From: Sphingomonas sp. H160509
Lineage (GTDB): Bacteria > Pseudomonadota > Alphaproteobacteria > Sphingomonadales > Sphingomonadaceae
DNA: 64,000 bases
NCBI RefSeq assembly: GCF_024124765.2
Contig: NZ_JAMXSR020000002.1
Location: 3,988,001-4,052,000, forward strand
Direction of reading: 5' to 3'
Shown here: positions 17,251 through 27,742 of the stretch, piece by piece
Layout of the letters: the number at the start of each line of letters is the position of its first letter
Numbering within the stretch: the first letter of the stretch is position 1
Program-made: the position numbers and the translations under genes
Notes under the pieces: generated by a model
Told to the model about the DNA's origin: nothing
Database searches by the model: none
Seen by the model: only the letters and a program-made list of their open reading frames with translations

Positions 17251-19552
17251 ATGGACGATCTGTTACAGGAATTCATTGCCGAGACGCGCGAAACGCTGGA
17301 AGCGATTGCCGGCGAGATCGTCGCGTGGGAGTCCGATCCGACCGATCGTGCGCGTCTCGATGCGATCTTCCGCTTCGTCCATACTGTGAAGGGCAGCTGC
17401 GGGTTCCTGGATTTGCCGCGGCTGGCCCGGCTCAGTCACGCAGCAGAGGACGTGTTGGCGGCGGTGCGCGACGGCAAGCGGACGCCCGATACCGCGCTGG
17501 TCGACGCCGTGCTCGGCATCGTCGACCGGATCGGCGAGATCGTCGAGGCGATCGACGCGGGCGCAACGCTGGACGATTCGACCGAAGACTCGCTGATCGC
17601 CGCGCTGGCGCCGGATGCCAAACCCAAGGTCGCGGTCGTTGCTGTGCCGGCGGGGCGGGCGGCCAGCCGCAGCGTCCGGCTCAACGTCGATCTGCTCGAT
17701 CGGATGATGAGCGGTATGTCCGACATGGTCCTCGCGCGGAACGATCTCGCGCGGCGGTTGCGCGACGGCGATGTTGATCCGCAGGTCGAGGCGGCGCTTG
17801 AACGGTTGTCCCTCACCGTCGCCGACATGCGCGACACAGTCACGCGGACGCGCATGCAGAAGGTCGACGCGCTGTTCTCGGCGCTGCCCCGTATGGTCCG
17901 CGATACCAGCGCGGAACTGGGCAAGTCGGTCAACCTCGTCATCGACGGTGCGGATGTCGAACTCGATCGCGAGATGATCGAGCTGATGCGCGATCCGTTG
18001 CTTCACGTCATCCGCAACGCGATCGACCACGGTATCGAGACACCCGAGGCGCGCCGGGCTGCCGGCAAGCCGGAGGCGGGGCGGCTGGTCGTGTCCGCGC
18101 GGCAATCGGGCAACCAGATTCTCATCGAGATCAGCGACGACGGCCGGGGTATCGACGTTGCGCGGATCGTCGCAAAGGCGGCCGAGCAGAAGCTCCACAC
18201 CGCGACCGAACTGGCGGCGATGAGCGACGCGGCGAAGCTCGACCTGATCTTCGCGCCCGGCCTTTCGAGCCGCGATGTCGTCACCGCGACGTCGGGGCGC
18301 GGCGTCGGCATGGACGTGGTGCGCGCCAATATCGAGCAGATCGGCGGCCGCATCGTCCTCGTCAACGATCCGGGGAGGGGGGCTGCGAATTATCGCGCGC
18401 GTCCCGCTAACGCTGTCGATCCTCACGACGCTGATCGTCGAAGTCGGGACTCAGCGTTTCGCGCTCGCGCGCCAATCGGTCGAGGAAATCGTGCTGGTGC
18501 GCGGCGATCAGGTGCGGATCGAGACGATCGGCGATGCGGCGGCAGTGCTGGTGCGGGGGCGTCGCATGCCGTTGGTGGCGCTTGCCGGTCTGTTCGGGCT
18601 CGGGTCGGAACCGCCGCCGACGCTGGTGATCGTATCGACTCGCGAGGGCGATTACGCGCTGGGCGTCGACACCGTGATCGATACCGAGGAACTGGTCGTG
18701 AAGCCGGCGTCCCCCGCGATCATGGCGACGGGCGTGTATGCGGGGATGACCTTGCCCGACAACGGCTTGCCGATGCTGTTGCTCGACGCGGCGGGGATCG
18801 CGACTGTCGCGGGCCTTCGGTTCGCCCCGGTGGCGGTGAACGACTCGGTCGAGGAGGTCGCTGTTCCCGGCATCCCGGCGCTGCTGTTCGACGATCTCGA
18901 CGGGCAACGACGCGCGATCGCGCTCGCGGTGATCGACCGCGTCGAGCCCGTACCGGTCGACGCGATCCGCCGGACCGCGGGGGCGATGCGGCTGACGATC
19001 GGCAACACGATCATCCCGGTCCATGCGGTCGGCGGGTTCGGCGATCGCGCCGAGATCGCGGTGCTGCGGCTCACGGACGGCGAGAGCGAGATGGCCTATG
19101 CGATCGCCGAAGCGATCGAAATCGTGGCGTTGCCCGCAGATATGGCGCCGGCGCGGCGTGGCGGAACGGATGCAGGCGCTCCGATCGCGGGTGTCGTGCT
19201 GATCGCCGGCGAGCAGGTCGAAGTGGTCGATCCGCACGCGTTGTTCGCCGGTGAGCCTGTCAAGATCGCGACTCCGCCGGTATGCCTGTTGCAGGTCGAT
19301 GGATCGGGATGGATGGAAACCTTCCTGAAACCTGCGCTGGAGGCCTCGGGCTATCGCTGCGTCACCGCGCTGGCGGCGGGCGAGACGGCGGCGGTCGCGC
19401 TGGCGATGGAGGATGCGCCGGTCTCGGCTGCGCACGCGCCAGTAGTGACGCTGCGGCGATCGCGGATGGCGGACGGCGATGATGACCCGAGCATATATCG
19501 CTATGACCGCCCCGCGCTGATCGCAGCAATCGCCGCGCGGAGGGGATTGTGA
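17251..19552 (+). CDS. cheA: CheA sensor kinase with tandem CheW-like regions and receiver-like tail, one frame break
   Basis: Chemotaxis-type kinase of about 767 residues. HPt domain at residues 1-105 with His44 in RFVHTVKGSCGF; dimerisation domain from about 137; ATPase with HVIRNAIDHG, ISDDGRGID and TSGRGVGMD. No P2 domain separates HPt and dimerisation regions. After the ATPase come a CheW domain, a second CheW-like stretch (ALLFDDLDGQRRAIALAVID) and a terminal 110-residue region resembling a receiver but lacking a clear acceptor Asp. The frame breaks at the six-G run near 18376-18381; removing one G gives DPGRGLRIIARV. It overlaps cheW by GTGA. Confidence 0.88.
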
Positions 19553-19977
19553 GCGACCTGTTCCTGATCGCGCATATCGCCGGTCGCGGGGTCGCGATCG
19601 ACGCGGCGCAAGTCGATTCGGTGGTCGATATCGGCGAGATCGTCGCGGTGCCTCGCGCTGAGCCGTTCGTTCGCGGCCTAGCGGCGTTGCGCAGCCGCGT
19701 CGTGACCGTGATCGACACGGGGATCGCGCTCGGGCTTGCACCGACTCCCGATGCGATGCGCCGCGCGGTCATCACGATCGTTGACGGCCATCATTACGCG
19801 ATCCTTGTGGATTCGGTCGAGGACGTCGCGCCGTTAGCCCGGCTGCCGTTATCGTCGGGCTTGGCGCTTCGAGGTGGTTGGGCGTCTGTGGGCACGGGAA
19901 TCGTAGAGCGCGACGGCGAGCCGTTGCTGATCATCGATCTCGCTGTCGTCCTGCCGACGTCTCCGCTCGCGGCGTGA
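19549..19977 (+). CDS. cheW: CheW coupling protein
   Basis: A 142-residue single-domain CheW that connects chemoreceptors to CheA. VAIDAAQVDSVVDIGEIVAV and LAALRSRVVTVIDTGIALGL match the family beta-barrel. GTG at 19549 overlaps the cheA stop as GTGA, indicating coupling. No chemoreceptor gene is seen in the operon. Confidence 0.85.
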   Translation: MSDLFLIAHIAGRGVAIDAAQVDSVVDIGEIVAVPRAEPFVRGLAALRSRVVTVIDTGIALGLAPTPDAMRRAVITIVDGHHYAILVDSVEDVAPLARLPLSSGLALRGGWASVGTGIVERDGEPLLIIDLAVVLPTSPLAA

Positions 19978-20062
19978 CGTTTTGCACCGAAGTTCCGACG
20001 CTTAACTCCCTACTTACTGTTTGCGATCTAGGACGGTCGCACGATTTCCCGGAAGGCTTTCC

Positions 20063-20428
20063 ATGAAGACCTGTCTTGTCGTCGACGATTCGAAAGTAAT
20101 CCGAAAAGTCGCGCGCCACATTCTCGAGACGCTCGACTTCACCGTCACCGAAGCGTGCGATGGTCGCGAGGCGTTGGCGTCCTGCATGGCGTCGATCCCC
20201 GACGTGATCCTGCTCGACTGGAACATGCCCGTGATGAGCGGCATGGATTTCCTCCGTGCGCTGCGCGAGGCGGACGTGCCGCGCCGTCCCAAGGTCGTGT
20301 TCTGCACCACCGAGAACGGCATGGCGTATATCCGTGCGGCGATCGAGGCGGGCGCTGACGAATATGTGATGAAGCCATTCGACCGCGATACGCTGGAATC
20401 GAAGCTCCAGATCGTCGGCATGGCCTGA
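20063..20428 (+). CDS. cheY: CheY single-domain response regulator
   Basis: A 121-residue receiver. The acidic pocket is VVDDSK, the phospho-acceptor is Asp52 in ILLDWNMPVMSG, the switch Thr is in VFCTTENG and the Lys in VMKPFD. There is no output domain. It sits between cheW and cheB, 85 bp from cheW. Confidence 0.92.
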   Translation: MKTCLVVDDSKVIRKVARHILETLDFTVTEACDGREALASCMASIPDVILLDWNMPVMSGMDFLRALREADVPRRPKVVFCTTENGMAYIRAAIEAGADEYVMKPFDRDTLESKLQIVGMA

Positions 20429-20441
20429 TTCAGGCTTGGCC

Positions 20442-21558
20442 GTGACGACCCGGACCCACTCTGCCGAGCGGCATGCGGACTGCGACGGGCTCGGCTCAGC
20501 CCGGGTCTTGATCGTCGATCTCGGTGGTCGTCCGCGCGGTGATTGCGCGGCTGATCGATGCGAGCGACCGGTTCTCGGTCGTCGGCGCGGTCGGCAACGT
20601 CGCGGCGGCCTTGGCATTCCTGGATCGCGCGACGGTCGACTTCATCCTGCTCGATATCGAGATGCCGGGGATCGATGGGCTCAGCGCATTGCCCGACCTG
20701 ATCGCGGCGGGGCAGGGCGCGAAGGTCCTGATCGTGTCGTCCAGCGCGGACGAGGGCGGGGCTACGGCGGTCCGCGCGATGGCACTCGGCGCGGCTGAAA
20801 CGCTGACCAAGCCGTCGACGAGTGCCCTGTCGACGCGGTTCGGTTCGGCTCTGGTCAACAAGCTCGAGATGCTGTGCGAGTATCCGGCGCAGATGCCGCC
20901 TGCGCTGGTCGTGCGCTCACCCGTCTCGCCAACGCCGCCCGCGGACCCGCCGCTGCCGATCCGCCCAGTCTCGACCAGCGACGACTATGACATCGTTGCG
21001 ATCGGTGCCTCGACCGGCGGCATTCACGCCTTGAGTCAGATGTTCGGTCAGATGCCCGTTGGGTTCCGCCTGCCGATTGTCATCACCCAGCATCTGCCCG
21101 CGTCGTTCATGCCGTATTTCGCCGCGCAGATCGCCGTGCTTGCCGGACGCCCGTGCGACGTCGCAGTTGATCGGATGCGGATTCGACCGGGCCGGATCAT
21201 CATCGCACCTGGCGATGCGCATCTCAAGGCCGTGAGACTGTCCGAAGGGGGCGCTGCCTTCCGCCTGACGCACGAGGTCGTGTCGAGCGGGTGCATGCCG
21301 TCGGTCGACCCGATGCTGGCCTCGCTCGCCGACGTCTATGGTCCTCGCCTGCTCGCGGTCGTGCTTAGCGGGATGGGGCGCGACGGTGCGGAGGGGGCGC
21401 GGCGCGTCCACGACAGCGGCGGGTACGTCGTCGTCCAGGATCGGCAAAGCTCGGTGGTGTGGGGCATGCCGGGCGCGATCGCCGCCTCGGGCATCGCCGA
21501 CGCAGTGCTGGCCCCCGACGCGATCGGTCGCCTCGCGGCGACGCGACGCCGACCATGA
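20442..21558 (+). CDS. cheB: CheB methylesterase/glutamine deamidase, one frame break
   Basis: Receptor methylesterase of about 372 residues: receiver (FILLDIEMPGIDGLSALPDL) then catalytic domain with the triad Ser in IGASTGGIHAL, His in ITQHLPASF and Asp in LSGMGRDGAEGA. The first receiver motif is disturbed: RVLIVD runs into a break near 20517, and VVVRAVIARLID continues in another frame. Two missing bases restoring IVDDSVVVRA would fix it. The probable start is GTG at 20442. Its stop overlaps cheR (ATGA). Confidence 0.88.
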
Positions 21559-22393
21559 CGTCGCGCGCCGCTCCCGCACCTGCCGCTTCGCAGGCCACGA
21601 TCAACGTCCTCACCGCGTTGCTCGAGGCGCGCACCGGTCAACAGATCGCCGCCTATCGCTCATGGCGGCTCGACACCGCGCTGAAACCGCTGTTGCGCGC
21701 GCGCAAGCTCGACACGCTCGACCAGTTGGTGACCCAGTTGCTGCAGGGAAGCGACCGTTCGATCGGCGACTCGATCGTCGACGCCCCTCGTCAACCAGGA
21801 GACGTCGTTCTTCCGCGACGCGCAGGTATTCGAGATGCTCGCCGAGGCGGTCGCGGACGCCGAGCGTGACGGGCGTCGTGCGCGGATCTGGTGCGCGGGC
21901 TGTTCGACCGGTCAGGAGCCGCTCTCGCTCGCGATGCAGTTCGCCGAACGTCGCGAGACGTCGGGCGCGCTCATGCCCGAGATCGTCGCCACCGACGTAT
22001 CCGATGCCGCCGTCGCCCGCGCGCGATCCGGTCGCTTCTCGCAGTTCGAGATCCAGCGCGGCCTGCCAGTGCGTCGCATGATCCGCTGGTTCGACACGAC
22101 CGGCAGCGACTGGGTGGCGAAGCCCGACCTGCTCGGCATGGTCGCGTTCCGCCGGATGAACCTGGTATCCGACCCAGCGCCGCCCGGACAGTTCGACGTT
22201 GTCCTGTGCCGCAACGTGCTGCTGTACCTGTCGACCGACACCAAGGCCGAGGTGTTCCCGAAGATCGCCAAGGCGATGAAGCCCGGCGGCGTGCTGGTCA
22301 TGGGGGGCGGGTGAAACCGTGATCGGCCAGACAAGCGCGTTCGCGCCGAGCAAGCGGTTCCGCGGCTTCTACGAAATGCCCGTACAGGGGTAA
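21555..22393 (+). CDS. cheR: CheR chemoreceptor methyltransferase, two frame breaks
   Basis: SAM-dependent glutamate methyltransferase of about 279 residues. The N-terminal helical part begins TINVLTALLEARTGQQIA; the catalytic domain has the NQETSFFRD start, IWCAGCSTGQEPLSLAM and DVVLCRNVLLYL. Breaks occur near 21786 (four C) and at the six-G run near 22302-22307; removing one base at each gives an end GFYEMPVQG. It closes the che operon. Confidence 0.88.
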
Positions 22394-22478
22394 TCGGTCC
22401 ACCTCGCGACCGGCCGGCCGTCGTGACTTGCCGGCGATCTCGCCATATGGACCAGGCATCGTCCACCGGGTGTCTCGC

Positions 22479-23183
22479 ATGCGCAAATTCTTCGATCCTA
22501 TTCTCGCAGGGGGAAACCTCAGGGATCGACTCCGGGCCTGCCTGGGCGCGTTGCTCGGCATCGGCCTGACCAGCGCGATCAGCGCGAGCGTAGTTCACCC
22601 GCACGGCGCGTTCCTGCTGATCGCCGCGCCGATGGGCGCCGCGGCCGTCCTCGTGTTCGCGGTACCGGCGAGCCCGCTGGCTCAGCCCTGGTCGGTCATC
22701 GGCGGGAATATCTTCGCCGCGCTGGTCGGGGTCACCGTGAGGATGCTCGTACCGATGCCTGAACTCGCAGCGCCGATCGCGGTCGGCGCGGCGATCCTGA
22801 TGATGTCGCTGACCCGGTCGCTGCATCCGCCCGCGGGTGCGGTCGCGTTGACCGCAGTCGTCGGAGGTCCGGCCGTCATCGACGCAGGATTCGCGTTCGT
22901 GCTGGTCCCGATCGCGCTGAACGCTATCATACTGACGGCGTGCGGAATCCTGTTTCACCGGTTTTCAGGGCATAGCTATCCGCACCGCGTGCCCGTTGCG
23001 GCGTCCGTGCCGACCGAAGCCGCGCTCCGGGCCGAAGATCTCGACAAGGCGCTCGCCGATCTCGGCGAAACGCTCGACGTCAGCCGCGAGGATCTCGACC
23101 TGTTGTTTGGCCGTGTCGAATACCACGCAGCTCAACGGCGTACGCGAATGGCTGGCGGCGGCCCCGTGGGACGCGCGGCTTAG
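22479..23183 (+). CDS. HPP family integral membrane protein
   Basis: A 234-residue protein with about four or five membrane helices and the family signature LHPPAGAVALTAVVGGP. HPP proteins are proposed membrane transporters (a plant and cyanobacterial group has been linked to nitrite transport), but the bacterial role is not settled. The soluble C-terminal tail (DLDKALADLGETLDVSREDL) is typical of alphaproteobacterial members. ATG at 22479 (MRKFFDPILAGG) is the likely start. The stop overlaps that of the converging cytidine deaminase. Confidence 0.8.
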   Translation: MRKFFDPILAGGNLRDRLRACLGALLGIGLTSAISASVVHPHGAFLLIAAPMGAAAVLVFAVPASPLAQPWSVIGGNIFAALVGVTVRMLVPMPELAAPIAVGAAILMMSLTRSLHPPAGAVALTAVVGGPAVIDAGFAFVLVPIALNAIILTACGILFHRFSGHSYPHRVPVAASVPTEAALRAEDLDKALADLGETLDVSREDLDLLFGRVEYHAAQRRTRMAGGGPVGRAA

Positions 23184-23629
23184 CTGACCCCCAGGTCCGC
23201 CGGGCCGAACGCGTCAGGCAGCAATTCCGATACGACATAGGTGCGGATCGCATCGCCTTCCGCCGCGCCGCAATGCACCGGCAAGTCGCGGCCGCCCATC
23301 TGCGCCGCTTCGTTGATGACCTGGCGACAGCGACCACACGGGCTGACGGGCGAGGTGCCGGTCGCGCGGCCGTCCGCACCCATCGCACCGCCGATCACGC
23401 CGATCGCGACGATATCGCGGAGCCTGCCCGCGGCGCTCGCGGTGGCGATCGCGACTGTTTCCGCACACAGCGACAGACCGTAGCTCGCATTCTCGAAGTT
23501 CGCACCGGTGATGACCGTACCGTCGTCGAGCAGCACGGCCGCACCGACCGCGAACCGCGAATAGGGCGCGTGAGCGTTGCGCGAGGCGTGGCGTGCTGCG
23601 GCCACGAGTTGCGTTGCTTGTTCGTTCAT
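23180..23629 (-). CDS. cdd: Cytidine deaminase
   Basis: A 149-residue zinc enzyme deaminating cytidine and deoxycytidine for pyrimidine salvage. PYSRFAVGAAV, the zinc/catalytic CAETVAI and the second ligand pair PCGRCRQVI are all present. It overlaps the start of the upstream GH25 gene's stop by a few bases on the same strand, suggesting co-transcription. Confidence 0.92.
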   Translation of the reverse strand: MNEQATQLVAAARHASRNAHAPYSRFAVGAAVLLDDGTVITGANFENASYGLSLCAETVAIATASAAGRLRDIVAIGVIGGAMGADGRATGTSPVSPCGRCRQVINEAAQMGGRDLPVHCGAAEGDAIRTYVVSELLPDAFGPADLGVS

Positions 23630-24303
23630 GATGCCACCACGTCCCAGTTCACCGGTCCCTCGATCCCGTCGATGCGGCGGAAATCGCTCGCGCGCCACAT
23701 CCGCCACGGTCGCGCGGTGTAGTCTGGCTTGAGGATATTCTCCACCGCCCAGAGCGGCCGCGGCACGGCGTCCGACAGCGTATATTTCGAGTCCACAGCT
23801 TTGCTGATCCGCAGCATCACCGGCTGGCGGGTGTGCGTCTCGACCATCGTCACGAACTGCGCGATGTCGGCGATCAGCGTCGCGCGATCCGGCCGTGCGG
23901 TGCAGTCGTCGTGGAAGGCGATGTCGACCGCGGTCGGCAACGCGTCGGACGTCCGCGGCACGAAGGTGTTGAACGCGTTCGCCTGCTCGTCCGCGCGCTG
24001 GCACAAGGAATAGACGTGGACCGCGCCGCGGCGCAGGCCGGCGTCGGGCAGCGCCGCCCAGTTCGCCTCGAACGCCGGATCGCGGCGGTCGGTGCCCGAC
24101 GTCGCGACGATATAGGCGAAGTCGGCGCCGCTCGCGCGCACCGTGCCCCATTCGACCGGACCGGGGTTCTCGGCGAGGTCGATGCCTTGCAACGGATAGT
24201 GCCTGACGTCGGGGTGCCAGCCGGTCGCCGCGGTCCAGCCGCAGATACCGACGAAGCCGGTCGCGGCGAGCGCGGCCGCGAATTTCAAAAGTGCGTGAGC
24301 CAT
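23626..24303 (-). CDS. GH25 lysozyme-fold exported protein
   Basis: A 225-residue protein with an N-terminal membrane anchor or signal (LLKFAAALAATGFVGICGW) and a GH25 (Chalaropsis-type muramidase) fold: QGIDLAENPGPVEW and PTAVDIAFHDDC. The usual second acidic residue pattern DxE is altered to D-I-A in the central strand, so lytic activity is uncertain. There are no phage genes near it, so a cell-wall role is more likely than an endolysin. It is translationally coupled to cdd. Confidence 0.75.
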   Translation of the reverse strand: MAHALLKFAAALAATGFVGICGWTAATGWHPDVRHYPLQGIDLAENPGPVEWGTVRASGADFAYIVATSGTDRRDPAFEANWAALPDAGLRRGAVHVYSLCQRADEQANAFNTFVPRTSDALPTAVDIAFHDDCTARPDRATLIADIAQFVTMVETHTRQPVMLRISKAVDSKYTLSDAVPRPLWAVENILKPDYTARPWRMWRASDFRRIDGIEGPVNWDVVAS

Positions 24304-24310
24304 GGGTCTT

Positions 24311-24793
24311 CTAGTTGCGGATGTGGAGGACGCAGATCAGCGTGAACAGCCGTCGCGCGGTGTCGAAATCGACCTCGATCTTGCCGTCGAGACGCTCCTT
24401 GAGCAGCTCGGCGGCCTCGTTGTGGACGCCCCGGCGGGCCATGTCGACCGTCTCGATCTGGGCGGGGGAGGATTGCCGGATCGCCTGGTAATAACTGTCG
24501 CAGATCGCGAAATAATCGCGGATCGGCCGGCGGAAGCGACCTAGCGCGAGCACCAAAGTCTCAAGATGCGTGTCGTCCTCGCGGTGGATATGGATGCCGA
24601 GGCGTCCTTCCTCCGACTGGAGCTTGATCTTGTACGGCCCCGCATAACCGTCGGCATAGGCACGCTGCGGCGCGAAGTGATTGCCCTCGATCAGGTCGAA
24701 GATCGCGATCCTCCGCTCCTGCTCGACGTCGGGCGAGCGCCAGCCGAGACTGGTCTCGTCGAGTTGCACGTCGATGATCCGCGGGTCAGGCAT
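24311..24793 (-). CDS. UPF0262 family protein
   Basis: A 160-residue cytoplasmic protein matching the alphaproteobacterial UPF0262 family along its length (RIIDVQLDETSLGWRSPDV near the start; RRLFTLICVLHIRN at the end). No catalytic motif is evident, and function is unknown. It is divergent from dnaB, with a 99-bp shared upstream region. Confidence 0.82.
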   Translation of the reverse strand: MPDPRIIDVQLDETSLGWRSPDVEQERRIAIFDLIEGNHFAPQRAYADGYAGPYKIKLQSEEGRLGIHIHREDDTHLETLVLALGRFRRPIRDYFAICDSYYQAIRQSSPAQIETVDMARRGVHNEAAELLKERLDGKIEVDFDTARRLFTLICVLHIRN

Positions 24794-24892
24794 CACGGTT
24801 CGATAGCGGCGGACATTCGCCCTGTCACTTATCCCCAGCATTCCGGCGCGATAGCTTGGACGAGGACCCGTCCATCGCGTAGGTGCAGGGGG

Positions 24893-26383
<1,491 letters not shown>

Positions 26384-26394
26384 TCCTACGAGGT

Positions 26395-26550
26395 CCCTCG
26401 CCCCTCCGGGGGAGAGGGAAGGGGCCCGCCGCACTTGCGGTGGGAAGGGAGAGGGGAGTGAGGCTCGCGACGGTTCATCCCAACGCCCCTCTCCCGTCCG
26501 TCGCCAAGTGGCTCCTCCCTCCCTCTCCCCCGAAGGGGAGAGGGACTAGG
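26395..26550. repeat. Intergenic hairpin repeat, family C, copy 2
   Basis: Shares GAGAGGGAAGGGGCCCGCCG and CTTGCGGTGGGAAGGGAGAG with the element at 5204. Terminal arms CCCCTCCGGGGGAG and CCCCCGAAGGGGAGAGGG can pair. It separates the converging dnaB and cysH genes. Confidence 0.75.
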
Positions 26551-26555
26551 CCAGC

Positions 26556-27308
26556 TCAGATCATCGGGTCGTAGTCGGTCGGCGCGTGGATACCGCATTC
26601 GACCTTGTCGAAACTGCGCCAGCGGCCTGCGCGCGGGTCTTCCCCCGGCGCAACCTTGGTCGTGCACGGCGCGCAGCCGATCGACAGATACCCCTGAGCT
26701 TCCAGCGGATGTCGCGGCAATTCATGCTCGGCGAAATAGGCGTCGAGCTTGGCCTTGTCCCAATCCGCCAGCGGGTTGATCTTCAATCGGCCCTCATCCT
26801 CCTCGAACCGCGGCAAGGCAGTACGGGTCCCCGACTGAAACCCCTTCCGCCCCGAAATCCACGCATCGAACGGCGCCAACGCCCGTCGCAATGGCTCGAC
26901 CTTGCGCAGATCGCAGCAGCCATCGGGGTCGTACGACCACCGCAACCCCGTCTTGTCCTTGATCGCGAGCAACCGCGGATCGGGCCGGAACACGCGTAGG
27001 TCGGTGAACCCCAGCGTCTCCGCGAGCTCGTCACGGTACGCCAAGGTCTCGCCGAACATCTTCTGCGTATTCGTGAACACCACCGGCACGTCGACATCGA
27101 CCTGCGCGACCATGTGCAGCAGCACCGCAGACTCAGCGCCGAACGACGACACCGCCGCGATGCGCCCGCGCAACTCGCCGACCAGCAGTTCGAACAGCAT
27201 CTCCTGCGCGGAGACGCCCTCGAACCGCTCCTGCATCGCCATCGCATCGGCGCGCGTGAACGCCGGCGTGAGGTCGATCATGTCGAGTTGGCGCGCGGGC
27301 TCACCCAT
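26556..27308 (-). CDS. cysH: APS/PAPS reductase with Fe-S cluster motif
   Basis: Reduces activated sulfate to sulfite with thioredoxin. SSFGAESAVLLH is the nucleotide loop. The CCDLRKVEPL and SIGCAPCT cysteine pairs ligate a [4Fe-4S] cluster, a mark of the assimilatory adenylylsulfate-type enzymes; the catalytic Cys is in KVECGIH near the end. ATG at 27308 (MGEPARQLD) is the preferred start and overlaps the DUF934 gene, placing it last in the sulfite operon. Confidence 0.9.
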   Translation of the reverse strand: MGEPARQLDMIDLTPAFTRADAMAMQERFEGVSAQEMLFELLVGELRGRIAAVSSFGAESAVLLHMVAQVDVDVPVVFTNTQKMFGETLAYRDELAETLGFTDLRVFRPDPRLLAIKDKTGLRWSYDPDGCCDLRKVEPLRRALAPFDAWISGRKGFQSGTRTALPRFEEDEGRLKINPLADWDKAKLDAYFAEHELPRHPLEAQGYLSIGCAPCTTKVAPGEDPRAGRWRSFDKVECGIHAPTDYDPMI

Positions 27309-27742
27309 GGCGCAGCTTCCACACCGGCACCGCGCCGTCCGCCGCCTTCTGGTACGGCGTGTCGTAGCGCTCGAGACTCGCACGCAGCACGTCGATATCG
27401 ATCGGCGCCTGCGGGGCGAAGCTGTCGAACCCGCAGCGGCGCATCAGCGGAATCTGGTCGACCAGCACGTCACCCTGCGCGCGCAGTTCGCCGGTATAGC
27501 CCGCCTCGCGCAGGATCCGCGCGGACGAATAGCCACGCCCGTCGCGGTAGCCGGGGAAGCTCACCTCGATCAGCGCAAGCTGGTCGATCTGCGGCAACAG
27601 CGCGCGGGCATCGTCGCCCGCTTCCAGGCGCACGGCTGCCGCGTTGCTCTGTCCGATGAACAGAATCGAGCGTCACCGCGGGCTCGTCATGCGGCTCGTC
27701 GTCGCGGAAGCGGAGCAGCGTCTGGTCCGGATACTCAACCAT
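27301..27742 (-). CDS. DUF934 protein, one frame break
   Basis: A roughly 147-residue protein of the DUF934 family, which almost always sits beside cysI/cysH and is thought to be a sulfite-reductase accessory. The N-terminus (MVEYPDQTLLRFRDDEPHDE) and the core (FPGYRDGRGYSSARILREAG, GDVLVDQIPLMRRCGFD) are in different frames; removing one T near 27662 (GATTCTG) joins them as LDLFIGQSNAA. It overlaps cysI by eight bases. Confidence 0.82.

Noticed and set aside
23626..24303. GH25 gene as a prophage endolysin
   Set aside because: No holin, integrase or structural phage genes are in the region; it overlaps cdd and sits near dnaB.
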